DNA of 50,910 nt, taken from contig NZ_JAIULA010000021.1 of assembly GCF_024160875.1 (NCBI RefSeq), positions 2,793 to 53,702 of the forward strand, read 5' to 3'. Below, in pieces: positions 8,264 through 17,898 of the stretch. Under the pieces are notes generated by a model. The model did not search any database. It saw only the letters and a program-made list of their open reading frames with translations, and was not told the DNA's origin. The DNA is from Ligilactobacillus ubinensis. GTDB lineage: Bacteria > Bacillota > Bacilli > Lactobacillales > Lactobacillaceae. Position 1 is the first letter of the stretch, and every line of letters begins with the position of its first letter. The position numbers were made by a program, and so were the translations under genes.

Positions 8264-9274
8264 ATGAATAACTATGTATTATCATCAGTGCTTGACAAAA
8301 ACAGTAAACATGCAGGTCCAAAAGCAAAAGTTGATATTGATGAATTCTTACAAGAAGAAGGTTATCAAGTGTTATCACTCAATTTGCCAACTTCTCGTTT
8401 AGATAAGCTAGGTTATCGTTTTTTTAAATTACCACAACTTTTCAAAGGCAAAAAGATTGATAATATTATTTTTCAATATCCAATATATTCAGTTTTTTTG
8501 ACTAAACAAATAATTGCAGCTATTCGAAAATATACTCAGGCACGAATTATTTTTGTTATTCATGATGTTGAGACGTTACGGATTTATAAAGAGAATAGTA
8601 TTTTTAAACAGGATGAACTAGCTATTTTTAATAGTGTTGATATGTTAATAGTGCATAACGCTAAAATGCTTAATTGGTTAAAAAAACAAGGGATAATCAC
8701 TAAGATGATAACATTAGGAGTTTTTGATTATCGTAATCATCAAATAATGCAGCCAGAACATAGATATAATAAAACGGTCTGCTTTGCAGGAAATTTACAA
8801 AAATCTAGCTTTTTAACTGAATTGTCTTTACAAAATAGTTGTTGCAAAGTCTTTGGGCCACATCCAGCTGCAAGCTATCCAAAATGTATTGAATATTTAG
8901 GCGTCTATCCGGCTGATGATTTACCAAAGTACTTAACACAGGATTTTGGTTTAGTTTGGGATGGGACCTCACTTGATGAGTGTGATGGTGTTTTTGGAGA
9001 ATATTTAAAGTACAATGCCCCCCACAAAACATCACTTTATCTAAGTACGGGATTACCGGTAATTATCTGGAAGCAAGCTGCCATGGCTGATTTTATTGTG
9101 GCGAATAAGGTTGGGATTGCAATTGAAAATTTACATGATTTAGATGATATATTAGCTGCTGTTACACAAGAGGAGTATCATCAAATGAAAGAAAATGCTT
9201 TAGAAATTGGACAACAGATTCGACAAGGAAAATATATTATTACAGCACTTAAAAAAGCATTATCAATTAGTTAA
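8264..9274 (+). CDS. Gtf3/galactofuranosyltransferase-like glycosyltransferase (copy 1)
   Basis: A 336-residue GT-B protein of the group annotated in LAB as Gtf3-like or galactofuranosyltransferase-like sugar transferases. Landmarks are IIFQYPIYS, IFVIHDVETLR, the second-domain start CFAGNLQKSSFL, FGLVWDG and NAPHKTSLYLSTGLPVIIWK, a nucleotide-sugar-binding stretch. The paralogue at 15170-16159 shares all these blocks. The immediate downstream neighbour is UDP-galactopyranose mutase, which makes UDP-galactofuranose, so a Galf donor is plausible but inferred from context only. Ribosome site GGAGAAAAAA, ATG 8264. It has its own promoter candidate and is separated from glf by 160 bases with a second promoter candidate. 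Confidence 0.75.
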   Translation: MNNYVLSSVLDKNSKHAGPKAKVDIDEFLQEEGYQVLSLNLPTSRLDKLGYRFFKLPQLFKGKKIDNIIFQYPIYSVFLTKQIIAAIRKYTQARIIFVIHDVETLRIYKENSIFKQDELAIFNSVDMLIVHNAKMLNWLKKQGIITKMITLGVFDYRNHQIMQPEHRYNKTVCFAGNLQKSSFLTELSLQNSCCKVFGPHPAASYPKCIEYLGVYPADDLPKYLTQDFGLVWDGTSLDECDGVFGEYLKYNAPHKTSLYLSTGLPVIIWKQAAMADFIVANKVGIAIENLHDLDDILAAVTQEEYHQMKENALEIGQQIRQGKYIITALKKALSIS

Positions 9275-9334
9275 AAAAGATAATTAAAAAAATATGGTAT
9301 AATTAACTGTATTTGCTGAATTGTAGGAGTAGAT

Positions 9335-9363
9335 TCTACATGTCAAAGTAATTGTGCTATAAT
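9335..9363 (+). promoter_or_regulatory. Promoter candidate for glf and the polysaccharide operon
   Basis: TCTACA (9335-9340), 17-base spacer, extended -10 TGC-TATAAT (hexamer 9358-9363). The glf ATG follows 71 bases later after GGAGGATTTAAG. Confidence 0.6.
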
Positions 9364-9434
9364 ACGATAGATTGTTTGAAATATGAAGATACATACTTAA
9401 ATGGAATAATAATGTTAATGATGGAGGATTTAAG

Positions 9435-10550
9435 ATGACTAAATATTTAGTAGTAGGTGCAGGACTTTTTGGAGCAACATTTGCATTCGAAGCCGCTAAA
9501 CGAGGCCATGAAGTAAAGGTAATTGAAAAACGGGGTCATTTAGCTGGTAACATCTATACTAAAGAAGTTCATGGTATTCAAGTGCATCAATTTGGTGCAC
9601 ACATTTTCCATACTTCAAATAAAAAAATTTGGGATTATGTTAACCAATTTGCTGAATTTAATCGGTATACAAACTCACCAGTTGCAAACTATAACGGTGA
9701 AATATATAATTTACCATTCAATATGAATACTTTTAACAAATTATGGGGTGTTATCACACCTAAGCAAGCTCAAGCTAAAATTGATGAACAACGTTCTATT
9801 TTAGCTGGTAAAAAGCCAGAAAACCTTGAAGAACAGGCTATTTCATTAGTAGGAACAGATATTTATGAAAAATTAATCAAAGGGTATACGGAAAAGCAAT
9901 GGGGACATAAAACAACGGAGTTGCCAGCTTTTATTATCCGTCGTTTACCCGTACGTTTAACATATGATAATAACTATTTCAATGATTCCTATCAAGGAAT
10001 ACCTATGGGTGGGTATACACAAATTGTTGAAAAAATGCTCCAACACGAAAATATTACAGTTGAACTCAATAAAGACTTCTTTGCAAAAAAAGAAGAATAT
10101 TTGCGTGATTACGATAAGGTTGTATTCACAGGCATGATTGATGAATTCTTTGATTACAAATTGGGCGAATTAGAGTATCGAAGCTTGCGTTTTGAAACTG
10201 AGGTCTTAGATGAGGATAACTATCAAGGCAATGCAGTAGTTAACTATACGGATGCAAAGACACCTTTTACACGTATTATTGAACATAAGCATTTTGAATT
10301 TGGAAAAGGTGAAAAGAATAAAACGGTTATTACACGTGAGTATCCAGCTGATTGGAAACGTGGCGATGAACCATACTATCCAGTAAATAATAAAGAAAAT
10401 AATGCTTTATACAAGACATACAAGCAATTAGCAGATACGCAAGCACAAAATGTAATTTTTGGTGGACGTTTAGGACAATATCGTTACTATAATATGGACC
10501 AAGTGATAGGGGCAGCTTTGGTGACAGTGGATAAAGAATTCGAGGGATAA
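9435..10550 (+). CDS. glf: UDP-galactopyranose mutase
   Basis: FAD enzyme that interconverts UDP-galactopyranose and UDP-galactofuranose, the donor for galactofuranose residues in surface glycans. The 371-residue length is typical. The N-terminus has the Rossmann FAD-binding motif VVGAGLFGATFAFEAAKRG, followed by the conserved HQFGAHIFHTSNKKIW. The C-terminal GGRLGQYRYYNMDQVIG is the usual FAD-contacting end. The start ATG at 9435 has a strong GGAGG. It is first in a run of nine same-strand genes with gaps of 1-20 bases. Its presence implies that the polymer made here contains Galf. Confidence 0.97.
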   Translation: MTKYLVVGAGLFGATFAFEAAKRGHEVKVIEKRGHLAGNIYTKEVHGIQVHQFGAHIFHTSNKKIWDYVNQFAEFNRYTNSPVANYNGEIYNLPFNMNTFNKLWGVITPKQAQAKIDEQRSILAGKKPENLEEQAISLVGTDIYEKLIKGYTEKQWGHKTTELPAFIIRRLPVRLTYDNNYFNDSYQGIPMGGYTQIVEKMLQHENITVELNKDFFAKKEEYLRDYDKVVFTGMIDEFFDYKLGELEYRSLRFETEVLDEDNYQGNAVVNYTDAKTPFTRIIEHKHFEFGKGEKNKTVITREYPADWKRGDEPYYPVNNKENNALYKTYKQLADTQAQNVIFGGRLGQYRYYNMDQVIGAALVTVDKEFEG

Positions 10551-10551
10551 T

Positions 10552-11982
10552 ATGAAAGTTGTTCGTAACTATCTGTATAATGCAGGTTATCAGATTTTAG
10601 CATTGATAACGCCGCTGATTACAGCGCCATATATCAGTCGTACATTAAAACCACATGGTGTGGGAATATATGCTGATACAAGTGCATGGATTCAATGGTT
10701 TGTCTTAATTGCAAGCATAGGGATATCGTTATACGGGAATCGTGAAATAGCTTATGTACGTGATAGCAAAGAAAAGATGAGCCGTATCTTTTGGGAAATA
10801 CAAATTATCAAAATGGTCATGACTATTGTGGCTTATTTTGCATTAATTATTTTCTTGCAAATATATACTGAGTACACATGGTATATTTGGCTTCAATCAT
10901 TGAATATAATCGCTGCAACGTTAGACATTTCATGGCTTTATATGGGATTAGAAGATTTTAAACGGACAGTTGTGCGTAATACGATGGTGAAAATAGTTTC
11001 ATTAGTATTAATTTTAACTTGTGTTAAAACACAAAATGATATAGGCCTGTATATAGTATTAACTGCTGCATCAACTATTTTTGGCAATATTACACTATGG
11101 CCAAGATTACGTATTCTTTTAACTAAAGTTAAATTGAGCTCTTTGCGGCCAATGCGTCATTTACGACCATCTATTGCATTATTTGTACCACAAATAGCTA
11201 CGCAGATTTATTTAATTCTAAATAAGAATATGTTAAGTGTTTTCGACGGATCAACAGCGGTTGGATTCTATAATAATTCTGATAGTTTAGTTAAGATGGT
11301 TTTGGCACTAGTTACAGCAACAGGAACAGTCATGTTGCCACATGTAGCTAGCGAGTTTTCAAAGGGAAATAAAGAAGCAATTAAGGAAATGTTATATTCT
11401 TCTTTTGACTTTATATCTTTTATAGCGGTTGCAATGGCATTTGGCTTAGCAGCGGTTGGATTACATGGTGTGCCATATTTTTATGGTAAAGGATTTGATC
11501 CTGTTGGCCCCGCAATAATGATAGAGGCAGCAGTAATTGTTATAATAGGATGGAGTAATGCGGTTGGTGTACAATATTTATTACCAACAAATAAAGTAAA
11601 TGCATATACGACTTCCGTTATAATTGGTGCTGTAGTAAATATAGTTCTCAATATTCCATTAATGAAATATTGGGGTTTAAATGGTGCAATGGTATCAACA
11701 GTTTTATCTGAAGCTGCTGTGACATTCTGCCAATTTTGGTCTGTACGAAAAGAAATTAATTTTAAAAAGTTATTTACAAATTTATGGAAATATATTATAG
11801 GTGGAGTTGTAATGTTTATTCCTGTTTTTAAATTGAATGTATCGTTACATACAAGTGTACTTTCTATAGGAATAGAAGTTGTTTTGGGAGTTTTAATTTA
11901 TTTGTTAATGATGATTATATTAAAACCAACAATTTTGAAAAAAGCTAATAGCATGCTTGCACATATAATTAAACGAATATAA
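10552..11982 (+). CDS. wzx: Polysaccharide flippase (Wzx-type)
   Basis: A 476-residue integral membrane protein of the MOP/Wzx superfamily with about 12-14 helices. The N-terminus (NYLYNAGYQILALITPLITAPY) matches lipid-linked repeat-unit flippases, and ISRTLKPHGVGIYADT is the usual loop after helix 1. It moves the undecaprenyl-linked repeat unit to the outer face. The start lies 1 base after the glf stop with its ribosome site inside glf. Together with the polymerase-like gene at 13018 this indicates a Wzx/Wzy-dependent pathway. Confidence 0.93.
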   Translation: MKVVRNYLYNAGYQILALITPLITAPYISRTLKPHGVGIYADTSAWIQWFVLIASIGISLYGNREIAYVRDSKEKMSRIFWEIQIIKMVMTIVAYFALIIFLQIYTEYTWYIWLQSLNIIAATLDISWLYMGLEDFKRTVVRNTMVKIVSLVLILTCVKTQNDIGLYIVLTAASTIFGNITLWPRLRILLTKVKLSSLRPMRHLRPSIALFVPQIATQIYLILNKNMLSVFDGSTAVGFYNNSDSLVKMVLALVTATGTVMLPHVASEFSKGNKEAIKEMLYSSFDFISFIAVAMAFGLAAVGLHGVPYFYGKGFDPVGPAIMIEAAVIVIIGWSNAVGVQYLLPTNKVNAYTTSVIIGAVVNIVLNIPLMKYWGLNGAMVSTVLSEAAVTFCQFWSVRKEINFKKLFTNLWKYIIGGVVMFIPVFKLNVSLHTSVLSIGIEVVLGVLIYLLMMIILKPTILKKANSMLAHIIKRI

Positions 11983-12003
11983 CTGAGAAAGGAGATGATA
12001 TTA

Positions 12004-13002
12004 ATGATTTCTGTTATTATAGCAACTTATAACGGAGAAAAATATATCCAGAAACAATTACAGTCGATTTTAAATCAAAGAAAGCAACCAGATGAAGTAA
12101 TAATAAGGGATGATTGTTCTACAGATAATACTGGAAATTTGATAAAAGAATTTATCAAAGAAAATGAATTATCTAACTGGTCTTTTGAAACCAATGTATC
12201 CAATAAGGGTTATAGGGGGAATTTTAATAATCTTCTTTCTTTAGTAAATGGTGATTATATTTTTTTAAGTGATCAAGATGATGAATGGTTGCCAAATAAA
12301 ATAGAAAAAATGGTTTCAATTTTTGAAAATAATCAACATATTTTAGCTTTAAATGGAAGCATATCTTTAATAGATGGTCATTCACATAGTATTGAGATTA
12401 TAGATGGGAAAAATATGTATAATTCAAATTTCTATTTTTCAGTTAAGAAGCTAAAGAGATTAAATCAAATACCTTTATCAGATTTAGTTATCAGCAATGT
12501 AACGCCTGGATGTGCAATGGCAATTACAAAGAATTTAAAAGAAATGTTTTTGCAATCGTATAATGAGATGATACCCCATGACTGGTATTTGAATATGATT
12601 GCAGCGATAAAAGGTGGATGCTATTATTTGAATGAACCAGTAATAAATTATCGAGTTCATTCAAATAATGCAATTGGGTTATCCTCAGCTGCAGAAAGAG
12701 GACTTAAAGCAAAGCTTAAATCTTTTGATAAAGAGGAAAGAATTAAAAACTTTCAGATGCAAATTGATGCTATAGATAAACTAACTATAGATTTTGCAAA
12801 TGTTGACATTAAAACTAAAGAATCACAAAATTATTTAAAAACAAGAGTGGCTTTTTATAAAAAATCAACGTTTATGAATTTGTTAAAAATGTGTAAATAT
12901 AAAGATTATCAGGAAAGAACAGCTATTCGAGGGAGAATATGGGATCTAGTTTTAGCATTAAAAATTGATTCATTAGCTTACTTATTAGATAGAAGAGCAT
13001 AG
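12004..13002 (+). CDS. Family 2 glycosyltransferase (copy 1 of paralogue pair)
   Basis: A 332-residue GT-A inverting glycosyltransferase with ISVIIATYNGEKYIQKQL, DDCSTDNT and the metal-binding stretch LSDQDDEWLPNKIEKM. The region NYRVHSNNAIG near residue 220 is common in rhamnosyltransferase-like GT2 proteins, and dTDP-rhamnose is made by the rml genes downstream, so rhamnose is a reasonable but unproven donor. It resembles the gene at 16173-17099 along most of its length. A start three codons earlier (11995) directly abuts the AAAGGAG, so ATG 12004 with 9-base spacing is preferred. Confidence 0.85.
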   Translation: MISVIIATYNGEKYIQKQLQSILNQRKQPDEVIIRDDCSTDNTGNLIKEFIKENELSNWSFETNVSNKGYRGNFNNLLSLVNGDYIFLSDQDDEWLPNKIEKMVSIFENNQHILALNGSISLIDGHSHSIEIIDGKNMYNSNFYFSVKKLKRLNQIPLSDLVISNVTPGCAMAITKNLKEMFLQSYNEMIPHDWYLNMIAAIKGGCYYLNEPVINYRVHSNNAIGLSSAAERGLKAKLKSFDKEERIKNFQMQIDAIDKLTIDFANVDIKTKESQNYLKTRVAFYKKSTFMNLLKMCKYKDYQERTAIRGRIWDLVLALKIDSLAYLLDRRA

Positions 13003-13017
13003 TGGGAGGAAAATACG

Positions 13018-14199
13018 GTGGAGCTTATACTACAAAAAAGGAATGAGTTTAGTTTTTTTGCAAATAAATATAAAATTGACAGTCTTTTGTTTTTTATTTC
13101 ATTTATAATTTATTTGATTGGACATTTTGTAAGTGGAACTATGTTTATCTATGTTTTGAATGAGAGTTTTCCTTATCAACTTTGGATGCTTGCTTGTGTT
13201 TTAGCAATAATAAAAATATTGTTATTTAATCACTTTGAAAATTGGCAGGGATGGGCATTTGTTATTTTGATAGGGTTGTTTATTTGGTGCTGTAGCTTAA
13301 ATACAAATACTTGGGATATGGTTTATTATTATGTAATGATTATAGCAGCAAAGGATATCAAATTTGAAAATATCATTAAAACTTTTCTAGTAGTTGTAAT
13401 AAGCTGTTTGGCAATAACTTTTATCTCAGCAAAGTTAGGTATAATTGATGGAATTACAAACATGAGAGATGGTTCTAGTGAATTAAGATACGCATTGGGA
13501 ACAGTATATCCAACAGATTTAGCGGCACGTATTTTTTATATTGAATTATTTTATGTTACATTGAAAAAATTTAAGCTGACGATAGCTGAATATGTAATTT
13601 GGATAACTTTAGCGATATTTAGCTATATAGTGACAGATACAAAACTGGATTTTATTTTAATGATTTTAATATTAGTGACAGCTGTTTTTCTACCATATGT
13701 AATTAGAATTTTAGAACGGATTGGAAATATTGGAGTATCAAGTATCTTAGGCTTGCTAATAGCAGGTATGATGGGGGCAACTTATTTATATAGTCCACAT
13801 AATTCGGTTCTATTAAAAATAAATAATGCCTTATCAGGAAGATTACAGTTTAGTCATATAGCATTTAAAAAGTTTAACGTTCCATTATTTGGACAAGTGA
13901 TTGAACAGACTGGAAATGGGGGATTGCATCATGGAATATATGCCTATTTTTATATAGATAGCAGCTATATTCGAATTCTAATGATGAATGGTGTATTTTG
14001 CTTTATTTTAGTAATTGGAACTATGATATGGTTATCGAATAAACTTTTAGATGAAAAAATGTTTGCACTTGAATTAGCGTTAATTTTTATGGCAGTGAGT
14101 TCCATTATTGATCAACATTTATTGGAGATTTCATTTGAATGTATATTTTTAGCACTTTTGGCTAACAATCAAGTATTCAAAAATAGACAGGGGTATTAG
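13018..14199 (+). CDS. wzy: Oligosaccharide repeat-unit polymerase-like membrane protein (Wzy-type)
   Basis: A 393-residue hydrophobic protein with about 10-11 predicted helices and a large external loop. LSGRLQFSHIAFKKFNVPLFG and DSSYIRILMMNG near residues 275-325 match the pattern of LAB and streptococcal Wzy polymerases, which join repeat units outside the membrane. Sequence conservation in this family is poor, so the call rests on topology, these motifs and the place in the cluster next to wzx. GTG start at 13018 after GGGAGGAAAATACG. Confidence 0.75.
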   Translation: MELILQKRNEFSFFANKYKIDSLLFFISFIIYLIGHFVSGTMFIYVLNESFPYQLWMLACVLAIIKILLFNHFENWQGWAFVILIGLFIWCCSLNTNTWDMVYYYVMIIAAKDIKFENIIKTFLVVVISCLAITFISAKLGIIDGITNMRDGSSELRYALGTVYPTDLAARIFYIELFYVTLKKFKLTIAEYVIWITLAIFSYIVTDTKLDFILMILILVTAVFLPYVIRILERIGNIGVSSILGLLIAGMMGATYLYSPHNSVLLKINNALSGRLQFSHIAFKKFNVPLFGQVIEQTGNGGLHHGIYAYFYIDSSYIRILMMNGVFCFILVIGTMIWLSNKLLDEKMFALELALIFMAVSSIIDQHLLEISFECIFLALLANNQVFKNRQGY

Positions 14200-14203
14200 G
14201 GGT

Positions 14204-15157
14204 ATGTTTTTAAATCGAGAATTTTTAGATGCATGTACACAAAGGACTAGTTTAGTTATTAGCTTACATAAAGTACAAAATCAAAAATTCAGAAAATTTT
14301 GTGATAGTAAAGCTTTATTAATATTGGGTTGTTTAAATTTCTTGAGATTACTATTTTTAAAAAAATTAAAAAGTAATCCTAAGTATGAGTTAGCAGTTGT
14401 TGCTATTGTAAAAAACGAGGGATTATATCTAGAAGAATGGCTAAAATATTATTATTCTATTGGTGTAGGACAATGTTATATTTATGACAATGATAGTTCA
14501 GACAATACAAAGCAAATATTAAAAAAATATGATGACTTTGTAACATATAAAAAAATATCGGGTGCTAAACGCCAGTATGATGCATATAATGATGCTTTAA
14601 ATCATTATAGAAAAGATTGTAAACTTATGGCTATGATAGATGGAGATGAGTTTATTTTTTGCCCTCCAAATAATACGAAGGTTATAGAAACTATTTCTTC
14701 TTATTTTAAAGATAAATCGATTGGAGGACTAGGTGTAAACTGGGAGATTTTTGGATCGTCGCATCTAGAAAATAAACCTGACGGACTAGTAACTGATAAT
14801 TTTGTTTATAGAGCAGAAAACACATTTGAAAAAAACAAGCATATAAAAACGATTTGCGATCCTAATAAAGTTGTAGGGTTTATAAATCCACATTATGCAA
14901 CTTATCTTCCTGGATATAAAGCAATAAATGAAAATGGTAAGGTAGTCACAGGCGCATTTACACACTACGTAAGCACTAATATAATTCGTGTTAATCACTA
15001 TTTTACAAAGTCCAAAGCTGAATTTGTTTTGAAAAAAGCACGAGGAATGGCTGATAATTTATCAATTAGAAATAGCAATGATTTTAAAATGCATGACAAA
15101 AATGATGTATTGGATGAGTCAATGAAAAAATATAATCAATTAAATGGTTTAGACTAA
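14204..15157 (+). CDS. GT92/GT2_4-like glycosyltransferase
   Basis: A 317-residue protein whose core from about residue 60 carries ELAVVAIVKNEGLYLEEWLK, the start of the GT92/Glyco_tranf_2_4 fold. YIYDNDSSDNTKQIL and the metal-binding MIDGDEFIF follow, then VNHYFTKSKAEF near the C-terminus. The family transfers galactose or related sugars in other bacteria. Donor and linkage here are unknown. It starts 4 bases after the polymerase-like gene (AGGGG site upstream) and ends 12 bases before the second Gtf3-like gene, within one transcript. The N-terminal 55 residues are hydrophobic and basic and may bind the membrane surface. Confidence 0.8.
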   Translation: MFLNREFLDACTQRTSLVISLHKVQNQKFRKFCDSKALLILGCLNFLRLLFLKKLKSNPKYELAVVAIVKNEGLYLEEWLKYYYSIGVGQCYIYDNDSSDNTKQILKKYDDFVTYKKISGAKRQYDAYNDALNHYRKDCKLMAMIDGDEFIFCPPNNTKVIETISSYFKDKSIGGLGVNWEIFGSSHLENKPDGLVTDNFVYRAENTFEKNKHIKTICDPNKVVGFINPHYATYLPGYKAINENGKVVTGAFTHYVSTNIIRVNHYFTKSKAEFVLKKARGMADNLSIRNSNDFKMHDKNDVLDESMKKYNQLNGLD

Positions 15158-15169
15158 TGGAGGTGTAAA

Positions 15170-16159
15170 ATGAATAATATTATTCTAACATCATTGGATC
15201 CAGGAAAAAATACAGGTGGAGTAAAAGCAAAAATAGATATTATTAATTTCTTAAAAGAACATGGATATACATCTTATGAAGTAAATCCGTATGTATCAAA
15301 ACTTAAAAAAGCTATTTTAGCAAACATTACGATACCTAAAGATATTAATAGACTATCTCCTGATAAGGTTATTATTCAATATCCTATCCCTTCAGAGCAT
15401 ATTACGAGAAAAATTATTGAGTGTATAAGAAAAAAGAAAGACAGCAAAATTGTATTTTTGATACATGATATCCAAGGGTTACAATCAACTGAGTCAGAAA
15501 CAATTGTAAAAGAATTGAAAATTTTTGATTTAGCTGATGAGATAATTGTTCATAATAAACATATGGGGAAATGGTTACAAGAAAAAGGGTGTCAAAAGCC
15601 GTTAGTTGATTTAGAGGTTTTTGATTATGCTAATCCACAGCCTATAAATAAAGCAGTAGAATATAATCGTAGTATCTGCTTTGCAGGAAATTTATTTAAA
15701 TCAGAGTTTCTAAAAGACTTGGATTTAAAACATGGTTTCTATGCATTTGGACCTAATATGTTTTCTGAATATCCTAGTTGTATTGAATATTGTGGACAAT
15801 ATAGTCCTGAAGAATTACCAGCACATCTAAATCAAAATTTTGGTCTCATATGGGATGGTCCAAGTATAAAAACATGCAAGGGAACCTATGGGAATTATTT
15901 GCGCTATAATAATCCACATAAAACATCGCTATATATAAGTTCAGGTATTCCAATTATTATATGGAAAAAAGCAGCTTTGGCTGATTTTGTTTTAGATAAT
16001 AAGATAGGAATTGCAATTGATAGTTTAAACGAGTTAGATTCTGTATTGGATTCTATTTCTGAAGAGCAATACCAGCAAATAAAAAGCAATACAAGAGAAA
16101 TTGCCCAAAAATTACGTGAGGGATATTATACTAAAAAAGCTGCGGATAGTGTTAATTAA
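15170..16159 (+). CDS. Gtf3/galactofuranosyltransferase-like glycosyltransferase (copy 2)
   Basis: A 329-residue paralogue of the gene at 8264-9274. Shared blocks in the same order are GPK/GVKAKIDI near the N-terminus, IIQYPIPS (IFQYPIYS in copy 1), FLIHDIQGLQ, CFAGNLFKSEFL, FGLIWDGPS and NPHKTSLYISSGIPIIIWK. A GT-B enzyme adding a sugar, plausibly galactofuranose given glf in the same operon. ATG 15170 follows TGGAGGTG at good spacing, 12 bases after the previous stop. It is followed by a GT2 gene that itself resembles the GT2 at 12004, so a two-gene block appears duplicated in the locus. Confidence 0.75.
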   Translation: MNNIILTSLDPGKNTGGVKAKIDIINFLKEHGYTSYEVNPYVSKLKKAILANITIPKDINRLSPDKVIIQYPIPSEHITRKIIECIRKKKDSKIVFLIHDIQGLQSTESETIVKELKIFDLADEIIVHNKHMGKWLQEKGCQKPLVDLEVFDYANPQPINKAVEYNRSICFAGNLFKSEFLKDLDLKHGFYAFGPNMFSEYPSCIEYCGQYSPEELPAHLNQNFGLIWDGPSIKTCKGTYGNYLRYNNPHKTSLYISSGIPIIIWKKAALADFVLDNKIGIAIDSLNELDSVLDSISEEQYQQIKSNTREIAQKLREGYYTKKAADSVN

Positions 16160-16172
16160 TAAGGAGCTAATT

Positions 16173-17099
16173 ATGAAAACAACTGTTGTAATGACTACTT
16201 TTAATGGACAAAAATATGTCAAAGCTCAGCTAGAATCACTATATACGCAAACATATCAACCGGATGAAGTTATTATTTTAGATGATAATTCAGAAGATAA
16301 TACTGTTTCTATAGTTGAAAAATTTATTCGAGATAATGCATTATCTAGTTGGAAGATAAGTGTTAACAAGGAGAATAAAGGTTGGCGTCAAAATTTCATG
16401 TGTGGAATCTGGCAAGCTAAAGGTGATTTAATTTTTCCATGTGATCAAGATGATATCTGGCATCATGATAAGATTGAGAAAATGGAAAAAGTAATGGAAG
16501 AAAACTCACAAATTAATGTATTGGTATCCAATCATCGGAATTTCTATGATGATGGCTCTAAAAAAATTATGCCATCTAAAAATAATGGTCAATTAGAGAA
16601 AATACCGTTAAAAAACAATTGTATGGCCGTAATATATCCGGGGTGTACCTATTGTATTAGAAAAGATTTAGCCGTAAAAAGTGAAATGTATTATCGCAAA
16701 GGTTATGCACACGATGATTTAATGTGGCGTTTAGGTCTTTTTAGTGATGGATTATATGTTTTAAGGGAAGATTTAATTGATTATAGACAGCATAGTGATA
16801 GTACTTACTCTCTTGAAACAGTTGAAATGAAAACTATTTCTGAGAAAAAAAAGTGGATTGCTATGACACAAAACTTTTGTTTTGATTTAATAAGATTTGT
16901 TCAGGATAATAATTCATCAAATAAAGAAAAACAGCTAAGAATATTGAGTGGAGTTCAAGAATGGTTAGATGAACGCGCTAAATTGTATGAAAGAAAAAAA
17001 ATCTGGCAAGCAGTAAAGCTGATTCGTTATTGGGGATATTATCAACGACGTCGCCAATATTTGGGTGATTGGTATATTATTTTTTTTAATAGAAAGTAG
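16173..17099 (+). CDS. Family 2 glycosyltransferase (copy 2 of paralogue pair)
   Basis: A 308-residue GT2 enzyme: TTVVMTTFNGQKYVKAQLES, DDNSEDNT, and FPCDQDDIWHHDKIEKM for metal and nucleotide binding. The layout and many residues parallel the GT2 at 12004 (QPDEVII, NKGWRQNF versus NKGYRGNF, IDYRQHSDS versus INYRVHSNN). Rhamnosyltransferase-like, inferred from family style and the rml genes. The frame is open from 16101 inside the preceding gene, but the AAGGAG at 16161-16166 sets the start at ATG 16173. Confidence 0.85.
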   Translation: MKTTVVMTTFNGQKYVKAQLESLYTQTYQPDEVIILDDNSEDNTVSIVEKFIRDNALSSWKISVNKENKGWRQNFMCGIWQAKGDLIFPCDQDDIWHHDKIEKMEKVMEENSQINVLVSNHRNFYDDGSKKIMPSKNNGQLEKIPLKNNCMAVIYPGCTYCIRKDLAVKSEMYYRKGYAHDDLMWRLGLFSDGLYVLREDLIDYRQHSDSTYSLETVEMKTISEKKKWIAMTQNFCFDLIRFVQDNNSSNKEKQLRILSGVQEWLDERAKLYERKKIWQAVKLIRYWGYYQRRRQYLGDWYIIFFNRK

Positions 17100-17107
17100 G
17101 AATAGAT

Positions 17108-17890
17108 TTGAAAGCAGAAATTTATGTTGTGAGTCATAAAATTGCTAAAATGCCACAAGATAAGATGTACTTTCCTTTACAGGTTGGACAGGAAAAGGAA
17201 AACTTTCCTGGTTTTTTACGAGACAATACAGGAGACAATATTTCTGAAAAAAATGAAAATTATTGTGAACTAACAGCACAATATTGGGCTGCTAAAAATC
17301 GAACGGCAGATGTAAAGGGTTTGGTGCATTATAGACGCTTATTTTCTAATGGAAAAAAGAATTTTTTTAGTACTATTGATAAAAAGTTTGCAGATGTTAT
17401 GACTAGTAGAACTATGGAGAATCTACTTTCGCAACATGATATGATTTTACCAACAAAGAGAAATTATTATATTGAAACATCATGGTCACAATATGCGCAT
17501 GCACATCATGAAAAAGATTTGGAAATTACGCGGCAAGTTATTGAAGAGAAATTTCCAAATTATTTAACAGCATTTGATAAATGGACGCAACAAAAAGCAG
17601 TGCATAAATTTAATATGTTTATTGCTAAAGCGCAAATATTTGATGAGTATACATTTTGGTTAATAGATGTGTTAGAGGAAGTTGAAAAACGAACAGATAT
17701 TTCGGATTATTCAGCTTATGAAAAAAGAATTTTTGGTTTTTTAAGTGAAATACTAATAGATGTTTGGGTGGAAGCAAATAAAGTTGATTATATTGAAATT
17801 CCTGTAATGTTCATGGGAAGTCAACATTGGCTAAAAAAAATAACCAATTTTTTAATTCGCAAAGTTAGAGGAAAGGCAAATATGAAATAG
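17108..17890 (+). CDS. DUF4422 glycosyltransferase-like protein
   Basis: A 260-residue protein that matches the DUF4422 pattern: EIYVVSHK at the N-terminus, NENYCELTAQYWAAKN, and GLVHYRRLF. Members lie in capsule and EPS clusters of LAB and streptococci and are annotated as capsular polysaccharide (galactosyl) transferases. The likely start is TTG at 17108, with the weak site TAGGA 5-6 bases upstream. No ATG gives a complete N-terminus. The gap to the preceding gene is 8 bases, so it is part of the same operon. Confidence 0.8.
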   Translation: MKAEIYVVSHKIAKMPQDKMYFPLQVGQEKENFPGFLRDNTGDNISEKNENYCELTAQYWAAKNRTADVKGLVHYRRLFSNGKKNFFSTIDKKFADVMTSRTMENLLSQHDMILPTKRNYYIETSWSQYAHAHHEKDLEITRQVIEEKFPNYLTAFDKWTQQKAVHKFNMFIAKAQIFDEYTFWLIDVLEEVEKRTDISDYSAYEKRIFGFLSEILIDVWVEANKVDYIEIPVMFMGSQHWLKKITNFLIRKVRGKANMK

Positions 17891-17898
17891 GTAGAATT

